NCBI GenBank assembly: GCA_003993805.1
Contig: RSEF01000001.1
Coordinates: forward strand, 71,567,895 to 71,631,894
Direction: 5' to 3'
Origin: Himantopus leucocephalus
Taxonomy: Eukaryota > Chordata > Aves > Charadriiformes > Recurvirostridae
DNA: 64,000 nt
The notes under the pieces were generated by a model. It ran no database searches, was not told where the DNA came from, and saw nothing but the letters and a program-made list of their open reading frames with translations. How positions within the stretch are numbered: the first letter of the stretch is position 1; every line of letters starts with the position of its first letter. The position numbers and the translations under genes are program-made. Of the stretch, positions 47,628-59,400 are shown piece after piece.

Positions 47628-48129
47628 TGTCCTGGTTTCATCTGGGAAAGAGTTCTTTGCAGTGATTACTGTGACAGGAATGTCAATAATGCATATTGGT
47701 TTAGTTGTTGCTAAGTGATATATATATTTTTCAAGGACTCTTTTCAGCTTCCCATAGAAGCTGAAAAGGAGCATAGACACAGTGGTGGAATGGACAATGG
47801 AATATTCCATACCATAGGTGTCATGCTCAGTCTATAAATGGGGGTTGGCCGGGGGTCGGGAATTCATGATCACTGCTTGGGAGGGTGTAAATTCACCAGT
47901 TTACTGAGTGGTGAGAGTGACTTGTGTCGTTATTATTATTTTTATTATTATTGTCATTTTTCCTTTCTGGTATTGTTCTACTAAACTGTCATTATCTCAA
48001 ATCATGAGGGTTTTTTTCTTTTCCTTTCCCCTCCTTTTCTCCCTCTTCTCCCTACCCTTCTGGAGGAAGGGTGAGAACTGCACAAGCAGATGTGTGGTCC
48101 TAGATGCTGGCTGGGGTTAAACGATAACA
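47628..48129 (+). mobile_element. Solo LTR of an avian ERVL-like endogenous retrovirus
   Basis: The 502-bp segment starts TGTCCTGGTTTCATCTGGGA and ends GGGGTTAAACGATAACA, the plus-strand form of the same LTR group as the copies at 18517 and 26992. TATAAA lies at 47833-47838 after CATGCTCAG. The expected ATTAAA reads ACTAAA at 47980-47985. Flanks AGCCA (47623-47627) and AACCA (48130-48134) look like a 5-bp target duplication with one difference. A pyrimidine-rich tract (48009-48062) fills part of the 3' third. The plus-strand frame 47908-48120 lies inside the LTR and is not taken as coding. No retroviral interior is present. Confidence 0.88.
47833..47838 (+). promoter_or_regulatory. TATA box of the solo LTR
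   Basis: TATAAA sits two bases after CATGCTCAG, matching the promoter context of the related LTRs in this window. Activity is unknown. Confidence 0.55.
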
Positions 48130-49918
48130 AACCATTAAACACGTGTTTTGAAGGTATTTGGAACTGGGGTTTAGTTCTGAATTTTTTCTAATGTTTTTCA
48201 GAAAGCTGATAGAAAAATGAGAACTGAAAACTGTGCATAGAATAACTATACTTAAATGACATCCACATAAGGATTAGGATATAATAAAAGCTGGTGATGT
48301 TATAAGAAATGTATTGTTCTCTCATGCACTGGGAAATGTTATGTTTTAGGACAGAAGTATACCCCTACTCAGGGTGAGGAATACCATTTGTTAGCAGAAT
48401 GTTCTGTCCTTTTGTCCCGTGCCTGACTGAATCATAATGCAGAGGGTATAAGGCTGAGATGTTTTGGATTATTAAAATCTCCCTTCCACTGAACAAAAAT
48501 GTGATTGGATGTCTAGTGAATTGGACTGTGAAGAAGTACATAATGACGGTTAGAGATTAAAAATCACCTGTGCGGACTCTATTCAAGTGTTCTCATAATC
48601 ATTTAAATATGAAGTATGAAGTACAATGAAACACAAGACAGTTCTAATTGACATGGATTTTAATAGGAACTTTGTGCTAGCAGGCTTCTGAAATTTCATC
48701 CATAACCAACTGTGCAATCTGATAGGCACAAAATGGAGTCAGAACAAACTGTAGCTAGAGTTCAAAATTTTATATGCTAGTCCTGTAGTAAGAAAACCAA
48801 AGGAACTCTTTGTTTTGCTTTTTTTTTTAATAAGAATATTTTTTGCATTAAGGAGCATTACATTAACAGCAATTCTAATTCTGTGTTGCTCTTGAACACA
48901 CGTTGGTACTGCAGATAATATCTCATTAAGTGAACGGAACAGCACACATGCATGTTCTTTTGCACATGCACCCAGAATAGCACACCTACTCACTGAAAAG
49001 CATTATAATTGCACAACAACACTCACAGTATACTTACTTCTCTACTTTGCACATAGCATTTTTGTTTATAGATTGACAGTACTTGCTTGTTTCTTTAATA
49101 GAATGTGATTAAATTAAAGAAACAAACAAAGCAAACCATATTGAAATGCTTTCATAAAAGGTACTAGGTTATCTGCAGAAGACAGTGACATGCTGCGGCT
49201 TTTCTGCAATGATACAATATCACCATGCATCATTATTTTGCAATAGGCACCACCATAACTGCAGAAATTATTTTCTTCCTGTAGAGCCATTTAAAAATAT
49301 ATACACTTGGATGCTTCTGCTTTGCTCAGGCCTATGGAAAGACAGATTTCCAGTCCGGCCTGAGACAAGTTATCTTCTTCCACTGAAGAAAGGCCAAACA
49401 TTTTCCATACCACTTTCACAGCACAAGAAAGCAATGATTGCCCTATTGATGTATTTGCTGCATAATAAATCCCCTGAAAACTCTGGGATGACAGTGCTGC
49501 TTCTGAACCTCTTGTCACGTTTCTCCTTCTCCCATCTGGAAAACAATAGCTACAATATCTCTAAACATTATTTTCTTTTCCGGTTCCATTTTGATAGCAA
49601 CAGGACACACACTAACTGAAAACTTCCACTAAACGTGCATACAGAGGCATGAGGGAGATAAAATGTTGATGGATCATTACTTCTGTCATCTATTAGTTGC
49701 CCATGTAAATATAGCCTTCATATGCAGAGGATTGTTTTAAATTCTCTTGGCCAAATGCAAATGGATTTTCACAGTTCGCAAAACGTCGCTGTCAAATATC
49801 AGATTTCTAGCAGTGACCACACAGCTCAGATGTTACAACGCCTAAAAAGTAGGATACAAAAATGATGTTAAGCTGCCAGTAAAGTATTTTATTTACCTTC
49901 TAGAGTTTTATAAATAGT
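48130..49918. other. Noncoding DNA including an unsupported 144-codon frame
   Basis: No gene was recognised. The longest gap-free non-transposon frame in the window lies at 49185-49619 on the plus strand. It has many His, Leu and Phe residues and no recognisable domain. It overlaps a 75-codon frame on the other strand, and the region shows no splice or promoter context. It is treated as a chance frame. Confidence 0.65.
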
Positions 49919-50104
49919 TGTGGTGTGTTGACCTTGGCTGGACACCACATGCCCATCAAGCCGTTCTATCACTCCCCCTCCTCAGCTGGGCAGGGGGAGA
50001 ATAAATACAACAAAAGGCTCATGGGTCGAGATAAGGACAGGGAGAGATCATTCAGCAATTACTGTCATGGGCAAAACAGACTTGGCTTGAGAAAATTAGT
50101 GTAA

Positions 50105-50110
50105 TTTATT
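50105..50110 (-). terminator. Polyadenylation signal of the gap-cut LTR
   Basis: TTTATT on the plus strand is AATAAA on the minus strand, about 190 bp from the LTR end at 49919. This fits a retroviral R region if the minus-strand reading is right. Confidence 0.4.
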
Positions 50111-50336
50111 ACCAATCAGAGTAGGGTAATGAGAAATAAAACCCAAATCTTAAAACACCTTCCCCCAACCCCTCCCTTCGTCCTGGGCTTAACTTTACTC
50201 CTGAATTCTCTACCTCCTCCTCCCGAGGAGTACAGGGGGATAGGGAATGGGGAATGGGGGTTGTGGTCAGTTCATCACACGTTGATTCTGCCGCTCCTTC
50301 CTCCTCAGGCGGAGGACTCCCCACACTCTTCCCCTG

Positions 50337-50540
50337 CTCTAGAGTGGGGTCCCTCCCGTGGGAGACAGTCCTCCAAGAATTTCTCCAACATGGGTCCTTC
50401 CCATGTAGTGCAGCCCTTCAACAGACTGCTCCAGCGTGGGTCGCCCCATGGAGTCATAAGTCCTGCCAGCAAACCTTCTCCAGTGTGGGCTTCTCTCTCC
50501 ACAGGTCCTGCCAGGAGCCTGCTCCAGCATGGGCTTCCCA
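50337..50540. repeat. Degenerate ~46-bp minisatellite inside the LTR
   Basis: Five cores of the form CTCCARYRTGGGY recur with spacings of 46, 46, 49 and 44 bp, with CCTTCCCATGGG-like and CAGTCCTCCAA-like parts between them. The array is open at its right end because the assembly stops in it. Confidence 0.85.
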
Positions 50541-51540
50541 NNNNNNNNNNNNNNNNNNNNNNNNNNNNNNNNNNNNNNNNNNNNNNNNNNNNNNNNNNNN
50601 NNNNNNNNNNNNNNNNNNNNNNNNNNNNNNNNNNNNNNNNNNNNNNNNNNNNNNNNNNNNNNNNNNNNNNNNNNNNNNNNNNNNNNNNNNNNNNNNNNNN
50701 NNNNNNNNNNNNNNNNNNNNNNNNNNNNNNNNNNNNNNNNNNNNNNNNNNNNNNNNNNNNNNNNNNNNNNNNNNNNNNNNNNNNNNNNNNNNNNNNNNNN
50801 NNNNNNNNNNNNNNNNNNNNNNNNNNNNNNNNNNNNNNNNNNNNNNNNNNNNNNNNNNNNNNNNNNNNNNNNNNNNNNNNNNNNNNNNNNNNNNNNNNNN
50901 NNNNNNNNNNNNNNNNNNNNNNNNNNNNNNNNNNNNNNNNNNNNNNNNNNNNNNNNNNNNNNNNNNNNNNNNNNNNNNNNNNNNNNNNNNNNNNNNNNNN
51001 NNNNNNNNNNNNNNNNNNNNNNNNNNNNNNNNNNNNNNNNNNNNNNNNNNNNNNNNNNNNNNNNNNNNNNNNNNNNNNNNNNNNNNNNNNNNNNNNNNNN
51101 NNNNNNNNNNNNNNNNNNNNNNNNNNNNNNNNNNNNNNNNNNNNNNNNNNNNNNNNNNNNNNNNNNNNNNNNNNNNNNNNNNNNNNNNNNNNNNNNNNNN
51201 NNNNNNNNNNNNNNNNNNNNNNNNNNNNNNNNNNNNNNNNNNNNNNNNNNNNNNNNNNNNNNNNNNNNNNNNNNNNNNNNNNNNNNNNNNNNNNNNNNNN
51301 NNNNNNNNNNNNNNNNNNNNNNNNNNNNNNNNNNNNNNNNNNNNNNNNNNNNNNNNNNNNNNNNNNNNNNNNNNNNNNNNNNNNNNNNNNNNNNNNNNNN
51401 NNNNNNNNNNNNNNNNNNNNNNNNNNNNNNNNNNNNNNNNNNNNNNNNNNNNNNNNNNNNNNNNNNNNNNNNNNNNNNNNNNNNNNNNNNNNNNNNNNNN
51501 NNNNNNNNNNNNNNNNNNNNNNNNNNNNNNNNNNNNNNNN
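50541..51540. other. Assembly gap, exactly 1000 N
   Basis: Exactly 1000 N interrupt the LTR tandem array. The true length is unknown or only estimated. The sequence resumes in a T run (51541) with no visible LTR continuation, so the other LTR end lies in the gap. All long frames reported across it consist of unknown residues. Confidence 0.98.
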
Positions 51541-53160
51541 TTTTTTTTTACTGTCAGAGGTGAGATGTAAAGAGAGTGAAATGTACTATAAATTAATGTT
51601 GAAATTTCCCTGAGTGGTTTCTAAAGGTCACATTCTGTCAACTGCATTTGTTCTCCAGATTCCAGAGCTGACCTGTGACATGTGCTCCCTTTCTCTCATC
51701 TTTGTTTGCCCTTCCTGAACGTACAGCTTTCAAGAGCTGTACTTTACCCTCATCACAGCCTTCTCTTTTTAACAGGTGCCTAGAAAGTAGGCAGGGGAAC
51801 TTGTTTGTAGATGTTACTAGAAAATACTCCATCTAAGGCTGTCTGTCATCTACAACAGGGAAGGAGGAATTAAAATCACAGGAGGAAAGACTGAGGAGAA
51901 ATTAGGATGGAAAAAGCCTTTACTTATCTCCTTGCTGCTACAGGCTTGTTCTTCACTTTAAATGTTGTGGTAGTATGTCCTATTTCTTTTTTTTTTTATC
52001 AGATGCTTTCTATCTCCTTACTTCTTGTCTTCACATCAGGTGTACACTGAGTAGTTATAGGATTGGAATTATGTGATTTACTTTCTCCCTGTTTTTTTTC
52101 CTGAAAGCTGCTGGAAGACAGAGTGGTTGCAAAATACAGTAATGTCAGTGGTGCCACAGAGATCCTTGGTGCTACCCTGAAGTAAAGTGGGTGTTACGTT
52201 ACAACGTGCATTTTAACGTGCATGTTTCAATTCTTGACACCCTTTTGACTGCTGCTCTCATAATGCCACAGGTTGGTAGGAAGAATGTAAATGACTTTAT
52301 TGCTCCAAAGGTTGAAACAAAATAGAATTTTCTTAAACCTGCAAGGTACTTAATTTGCATACTGAACTGTTGAGGGCTAATGCATCATACTGCTGGCAGA
52401 AATTGAAGACATCATGCGTGTTGTGGTCCTACTGCTTTTTACAGTGTAGTTGGCCTTGTGACTCCAACTTGCTTGTTAGTTGCAATACAGCATAATTCAA
52501 AATATACCTGGGCAAATGCACCCATCCAAGATTAGACACTTTAATAGCAGGGTGACTCAGCAACAGAAATCTTATTTTTAATTAACTAGACAAAATGGCA
52601 TAGAAAAAATTAGGATTTAAAACACCAGCTGTAATGCAGAAGGGTAAAAAGACAGACCTAGAAGCCAGAGAGGAGCTGGAGTAGGCTTCGCAGTATTTTA
52701 GAATTTTGCACCAACAAACAAGGCAGGCAAGTGAAGGATATAAAAATAAGATCCCATAGTGACTAAGTAGTTTTTCATAGACCATTTTCTATTTCGAGCT
52801 CATTTCTTCACAATAACCACTGGAGACAAAACAATTTTCAATGACAATTATAAGCCAAGTTCATAAACATCTGAACTTCAGACTGGGGGGGGCAGTGGGC
52901 GATAGTTGTTGAGGTGATAAGGCAAAGCAAGGTATTGCATTCTGGTTTTGTGTTCAACAAACAGGCCTGTTCTCCCAAGCATTTGGTATTTTAATGAGTA
53001 AGACTCGTGTATGCCTTTGTGAGATATAATCCATAATCCCAATGACTGAAACTTGTTGGCTTTTATTTATATTTTGACTTATAATGTTCTGTAATGTTTT
53101 TGTGTCTTCATGCTGAAGAGGTTGTTTACTGCCTTCCTGCTCCAAAATGATAGATGCAAC
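51541..53160. other. Noncoding DNA, no gene recognised
   Basis: No repeat family or coding motif was recognised. A G run lies at 52885-52892. The minus-strand frames at 51638-51832, 52582-52785 and 52954-53145 show no motif. Confidence 0.65.
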
Positions 53161-53460
53161 ATGCTGTATAAATTTAATTTTTTTTTAATTTTTTTTTTTC
53201 CAGAAAAGCTTTGCTGTCTGTTGCTACTCAGCCATTTGGACTGAGAAGTGCTGCCCTGTTGAACTTGTGTTTTGCTGTGAGGCAGAGGCTCATGTCAGTG
53301 CAGAGCTGCCTGCTGCTTGCACAAGCATTTTCATGGCCGAGAGCAGCTGCGACACTTTGTGGACTTCCAAATGCATTTTTCCCAACTGGTGGCTGTGAAA
53401 ACCCATCAATAATTTCATGGCCATCTAGGCAGAAAACTGACACCTTTTAAAAAAAGGTTT
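53161..53460 (+). other. Unrecognised block after a strong splice-acceptor-like tract
   Basis: A long T-rich tract ends in TTTTTTTTCCAG at 53203, an excellent 3' splice-site match. The next 240 bases are less AT-rich and open on both strands (53211-53450 plus, 53228-53443 minus). The plus-strand translation has no domain I recognise. A T run followed by CAG also arises by chance in AT-rich DNA. It could be an exon of an unannotated transcript, a conserved noncoding element, or nothing. Confidence 0.2.
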
Positions 53461-56400
53461 CAACCAGATTATTGTTCTTTCCACATAGTGACAACTCACC
53501 AGAGTGAGGAAATGATGATTTGAAAGAGGTAACATGAGCTTGGCCTGTCTAGTGTAAACCTTCTACAGGAAAAAAAAAAAGTATTCTACTGGATCCTCTC
53601 CGAAGGAAATGTTCAGACCATTGCCAGGTAGTAGCTGTAGGCACCTACTGAACGGTCACGTTGTCTCATCCGTTTACTGAGGATTTGGAATATGTGTTTA
53701 AATGTTCTGTGTTGTGCTGCTTAAAAAGCTGATGGCTGAGACCAGCAGCCTAACGCTGCCTTTGTCGTTTGTGACAACAGTCGTGTTAAGAAAAGCAATG
53801 ATATTTGCTGTGGATGCATTATTGAGAGCACAGCAAGTTTTATTAAGAGCAGCAGTGAAAAAGGCTAATAGCTAGTAAGGGTGTTGACCTATTAAGGTAT
53901 TTGACTAAATAAAAATATAAAGCTTGTCTTACAGAGGTTTTGAAATTATACTAAATTTATTTTTTGACAGGTTAACAGTAAGAAACTTTGTCACTTTTTA
54001 ACGTGTTACTGGCAGTTAGGGCTTTTCCAGGCTTTCTCTTGTCATGATGAGAAACTCAGCTTTTTTCCTTGTGTTCACAAATTCATCTACCTATAATGGT
54101 AGGTGAATTGATTATTCTGTCTGTTCTCTGTTTTAAAGCTGGGATGTGTACTTTGTATGCTCTTTGATTAAAATAGAATAATCCCTTGTAGCCTGGGGGG
54201 AACTTCGGTATATGTAAATAGGCAGAGTAATACCTACCATAGAAGTTGATTTCTCTTTTTTTTTTTTTAGTTACTTTGCTTTCTTTTCAGCAAGAGAGAG
54301 GGTAATTTATCTTACTCATGGACCATTGATCACCAGGTAATAAGAGGTAGGAATTTCCCTGATCCCTGGACTTTGATACAATTGTGTAATTAAAAATTGA
54401 TACCTTCATCAGTATGTCTTTGGCAGGGTTAGTATAACAACAAGAACTGATGAAATTTTTCTGCCGGTCAAATTCTACATAAATGGATCACATCAGATGC
54501 CTTTGTTATCACAACTGATACCTAATGTGTAAGAATTTCTTCTTGACAATTGAATTCAGGGCAATTTGTTGCAAACACATGAAGAATTAAATTAATGTAC
54601 TTGGCTTTGAGTAGCAGCTCATAAGCAGGTATGGAAATAGTCATGGGAATCTTCTACTTCCTTTGCAAGGGCCTGACTAGAAGTACTCCTGGAAAACTTA
54701 AAAAAAAACTCAAAACAAACCAAACAAAACCCAAAATCAACCAACCAAACAAACAAAAGAAAAACCCCAAAATATAGAAAACTACAAACAACAAAAAAGC
54801 CCCCAGTCAAACAACAACAAACAACAGCAAAAATGAGCTCTGTGTTCTTGCCTGAGCTGGTTGGGAGATTAACAGCTTGTCCACCAAGCTGAGCATTGCA
54901 GCTTACTCAACTTCTTATCTGTGTTTTGATTCAGTATTGTATAGAAGGTCTAGTTGTCTCCATACCTATGCCAGTACTGGTAGTATCTTAAAACCGTTTT
55001 CCCCAAAGTTACGTGACTACACCAGAGAAATATGAGATATTAAGACCTCAGAAGTTTGTGTATTAGCGATCTGCTCTCTGTTTTCCAGTGTCTTCAGGCA
55101 AATGTTTCCACATGGCGTTGTTTCAATGGATAGCCAGGCCAAGTGTCTACAGGAGGTCAGGTCTTCTCAAAAACTTTCATCTTCTCTATTCTATTTCTGT
55201 GAGATGTAGTGCTTCCCTTTCTTCAGAAATATTAGGGGAAAATATTAGGGAGAGTGTTAAATCGTTTCACTGTTTTTGTTTGCAGTGGTTTGCTTTTGTA
55301 AAGTTAAAGTTGAGCTTTGAGTGTTGTTCCTCCGTCAAGTTACTTTTGCAGTTAAGGAACTCAGGCCAATACAACATAGCTAAGAACTATATAGGGGGAA
55401 AAGAAAGAACGAACTTCTTTGAATTTTCTTTTTTTTTTTTTTGGTTCTCCAACATATAAATAAGCTAAGTCCTCAGAAAATCCTGTGCATCCTTCAGTTT
55501 CATGGTTATTTAACAAGTCACTCCTTGAAAACATTGGGTTTGACCTTGCCAATTATACTTTCCCTCTGGAAGGAGATGATCAAAAGTAGGAAATACTCAG
55601 GAGCGTAAGCACGGTTAACCTGTGTAATACAGCTGCCCAGGATATTGCTACCACGTTGAAGAATTCCGAATTTGTCCTGCTTGCATGCCAAGAAATGGTA
55701 TTTGGCTGGTAAATAAAATGTGGTTAAACAGTAGAGCCAGTGGCAGGGAGGAACTGTCAACAAACACAAGACAAGAAGCTGAAGAAACGTGCAGGACCAC
55801 GTGCAATGCCCGTGGCTACACTGCCAAAGTAGCTGCACTTTTTAGGTGGTGGTTAGACTGAATATCACTTTTTCATGACTTGTGACTCTTGTCACTGAGA
55901 GTAAATGTCCTTCCAGAACTAAGGATTGTACTGGGGCTGCAGTCATTCAGCTGTATTCATTGTACCTGCTCATCAAGGAAGAAAAATGTTGGATTGGACA
56001 AAACTGCATCTCCCTCAGACCTGTGAGAACTGGGAACACGGAAATAAACAGAGTCATCCTGGCTTGGGGAAAGGGTCCAAAGCATTTCTTTCTCTTTGAT
56101 TATTATGAATTGATGAATTTTGGAGGAAATAACATTGGAAAGTGACCGATGCAGAGAAGATCTCTAAAGGTAATATAAGAGGGGCAAAGCAGGAATTTTT
56201 TAATTTTATTAGGGAACATAGAAAGTTATCAGGCAGCATAAAGAAAGAGCAGAAATAATGCAAGTATGCATTGCAACAACACTTGGGGAAAAAAATACAG
56301 ACTGGCAAAATATGGTCAGCATTCATATCCATGATTCTTACGGCAAAGCTATCTTCATGGCCAGGGCAGCAGAAAAAGTTTTTACTTTATAGGAAAGGAA

Positions 56401-59400
56401 AGCAGTAAGTGTCTGTTGCAATGCATTCTTTAAGATGAGAGTTGAAAAGAGTTTGGGATTTTTTTTCTGCTGTAATTTGAGAGAGAGCAAAAGAAATAAG
56501 TCTAAACTTGAGGATATTAATTAGAACCTATTTTCAAGTGAATGAATTACGCTTTTTCATTTAGTTTTTTTGTTTTATTTCAGTTGTGATTTTAAATACA
56601 TGAAAGCTGAGTAAGTGAATGTTGCAGCTTTGAAGTTCTTTGGCTCAATATTTGCTTTCTAAATGGTGCTATTATTTAATCTTGAACTGTAAAACCACTG
56701 TATTCTGCAGGGTTGAAATAGCATTGTGAAATACAATGTTGCAAAAAAGCACAGGAAAGTAGTTGTAATCTTTATGCCTGAAACAGACAAACACAGCAGC
56801 CCTTCTAAAATACAAAAGTGTGTTTAAAATTGGCAGTATAGAAGTGAAAAACAATTACCAAGCTCTACTTTCCACAGGCTTTCTACACTTTCAGGCTCTG
56901 TCTGTCTTCTCATTGGGAATGACCAAATTCCATTTATTTATTTATAGCTGGTTGGAAGTTGTGAAACTTTCTTCTGTTTTGATGTCAGCTCCTTATACAG
57001 AAAAGCTGGCGAACCAGTCACCCCATCCAGTAATCCTTAATACAGAAATAACAAAGATAAATGTATATTTCAACAAAATAAACAAGCACTAAACTCCTTC
57101 CATTTTGTAATCAGCAGTCCCGCTGGAGGTTGGGAAGTACCACTCTGTTTGGCTGAAGGTTAGCTAATCCGCTGTGACAAAGCTTCGGGTTCTCCTGCTG
57201 GGGTCCTGTCCTTGAGGCAGCTCCCCTTCTTCTAGCTGGTGGTGGCAGGAGTGCCTGTGTAGGTTGGCTGCAAATGACTTCATTTGTCACAGCTGTCACC
57301 TCTAGGTTTGCTTCAAGCGCTGTTACAAACACTTTTAGGATATTAATCTTGGAGGCCTTGGTTGATGAGCTTCTGTGAACTACAACGGAGGAGGAAGAGA
57401 ATCTCTACTGAAAAGGGATCCGGTGTAAAGGATTCTTGTGCAACTGGTATGAGATAGAGTGGTGTAAACTGTCATGGCTTTTACAAGTGTGTTGCTGTCA
57501 TTGCGGCAGTGGTGGGAGAATTACAGAGTAGAGACAGACACAGCGGACAGCCAGTAGATTATTGCTGTCCATTGCTTTCCTCTGCTGAGAAGGATGTTCC
57601 AGATGATTAAGCGGCTGTCTCCACATTCAGGAGAGCTGATTTCCTTATGTTGACAGATTTTGTTTGATCTTGGGACAAATCATTTGTGCTGCAGTTTGAT
57701 GGAACAGTTAAAGCAGCAAATGCTGCTGAAGAGACAGATTTTTTTTTTCCCTGTCTCAGGCAGAGCCCCAGTCCTCTTTTCCTGCATTAGCACTAAAGCT
57801 CACCTGGTCCTGAAGAGAGCTGAAACAGCAGAAAACATAGCCGTAACAGCAATAACAAAAGTATGATAAGTCTGAGACAGTATTTTAGCTGTTCTTGGGG
57901 AGAAAAAGCAGATTTTTCTTTCTTAATTTACAGCAGTGACAAAAATTGTACCTAGCTATCTGTGGATTCATTGCATCTGGCACATTCCCCAGGCTTGCTA
58001 GGTCTTTCCAGAGTTTCTTGTAACCCTCACTGTCCACAAGAATCTAGAATAATCAAGGAGATAATAGTCACCTTGCTGTTCACCTTCCCTTTCAGTTCAC
58101 TAATAGGCGAGTTGAACGTCCTCAGTCCAGTCCTAAGGCTGGTCCCTAGGTCACTCTAGTATTAACCTCTGTCAGCAGTGAGAAATAGCTACTTATGTCT
58201 AATTCTCTCTTGCTCAGGTTTTAAACTGTGTCATGACTTTTCCCCGTGCTGGTTGCCAGGATTCTTCACTAGCTTCTTCTGAAGGAGGTTGTAAAAAGTC
58301 TTTGGAAAGTTTAAACATTTTTCTATCTAGAAGTTTATTTAAAATCAATTGGATGGGGGGGGGAGGTGTGGCGCAATAAAGAAGAAACAATATGGTCAAT
58401 TTATTTAGAAAGCATAGTTCCTTAACAATCAGTAATTATCTTGTAAGTTCACAGTCCTTCAGGGCTCTGGACTCTAACTTCAAAGGAAACAGAGGATGTA
58501 AGCATCCCAAACACGTAAATAGGCAGGCAATTAAAATCCAGCCAGAAGTTCTATTTTTCACCGAAGTCCTTGTGAAGCATCCTACTTTGTAAACTGCTCT
58601 TTACAAGGGTAAACATATGCTTAGGGGAGTAATCGATTCCTTTTCTGAATGAATTAATTGATTCCCTGCCCCTGCCTCTTGTAACAAACAACAAATTACC
58701 AGCTACTGTTAAGGCAACTTCAATACATGACTTCATCTCCATCTAAACTAAGTTTGGACAGATCATTAATAATGCGGGCGCAGGAATGGAGTGAACTTGT
58801 GCCTCTGCAATATTTTTCAGAAATCCATTGAAACTGGAAATCCAAGGTTTGCCAGCAGCCTGACAGTTCAAACAGCCTGTGACAAGCCGTCAGACTGTCT
58901 TGTGTTTCAATTATTTATCATCATTCTGTGAATATACTAGACAGTCCTTTAGAATTTGAACAAACACTTTGAATGATGTGTAATCTTTATTAGAGTTCAC
59001 CACTACAATGATAGCATGGGCAAACAGCTGAAAAATATAATTAGTAATGCCTCGTTCCATTTTGCCTGTGGGAGGTTTTACAGAGGAAGCAGACACTTTG
59101 AGATAAAAGCATCGTGGTCAAGGACAGAAATAGAAGAAAAATTCACGCCTCCAAATTGTCCATCTGAAGCTCCACTGGAGTGTGCTGCTACCAAATCTAT
59201 TTAACCTGTTATGGTGGAGTCCAGAAGCCCCGTCCAAAGACTGGCATCTCTTTTCTTCTGTGCTACAATGCCAACAGGTAATAAGGCTGTAGCAAGCTAG
59301 TGTTTTACATCCACTGCTACTTCAAATAGCTCTGAGAGATCAAAAGTCCTGAATTTCAGTAATATAAACTCTGAACATTCTTCACACAAAAAGAGGAGAG

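Larger units (their letters stand above)
49919..50540 (-). mobile_element. Avian endogenous-retrovirus LTR with internal 46-bp tandem array, cut by gap
   Basis: The segment starts TGTGGTGTGTTGACCTTGGC and contains phrases typical of another avian LTR family, such as ATCACTCCCCCTCCTCAGCT and TCATGGGTCGAGATAAGGAC. I read it as minus-strand, with its AATAAA at plus 50105-50110 and its U3 promoter end lost in the gap. From 50337 a degenerate tandem array begins, with cores like CTCCAGCGTGGGT at 50337, 50383, 50429, 50478 and 50522 (steps 46, 46, 49 and 44). The array runs into the N run at 50541. Because one end is missing, a solo LTR cannot be told from a longer provirus. Frames across it are artefacts. 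Confidence 0.8.

Noticed and set aside
18517..48129. The two plus-strand LTRs as the ends of one provirus
   Set aside because: They are about 28 kb apart and differ greatly in length. They have different target flanks and no retroviral interior between them.
49185..49619. 144-codon plus-strand frame
   Set aside because: It has no recognisable domain or supporting context, and an overlapping frame lies on the other strand. A frame of this length can occur by chance in 64 kb.
50129..51613. Very long open frames of 494, 438 and 344 codons
   Set aside because: They consist mostly of unknown residues from the 1000-N gap. The few real codons on the left lie in an LTR tandem array.
55088..55459. 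123-codon plus-strand frame
   Set aside because: It ends in a poly-Phe stretch encoded by a T run and shows no domain. It is probably a chance frame.
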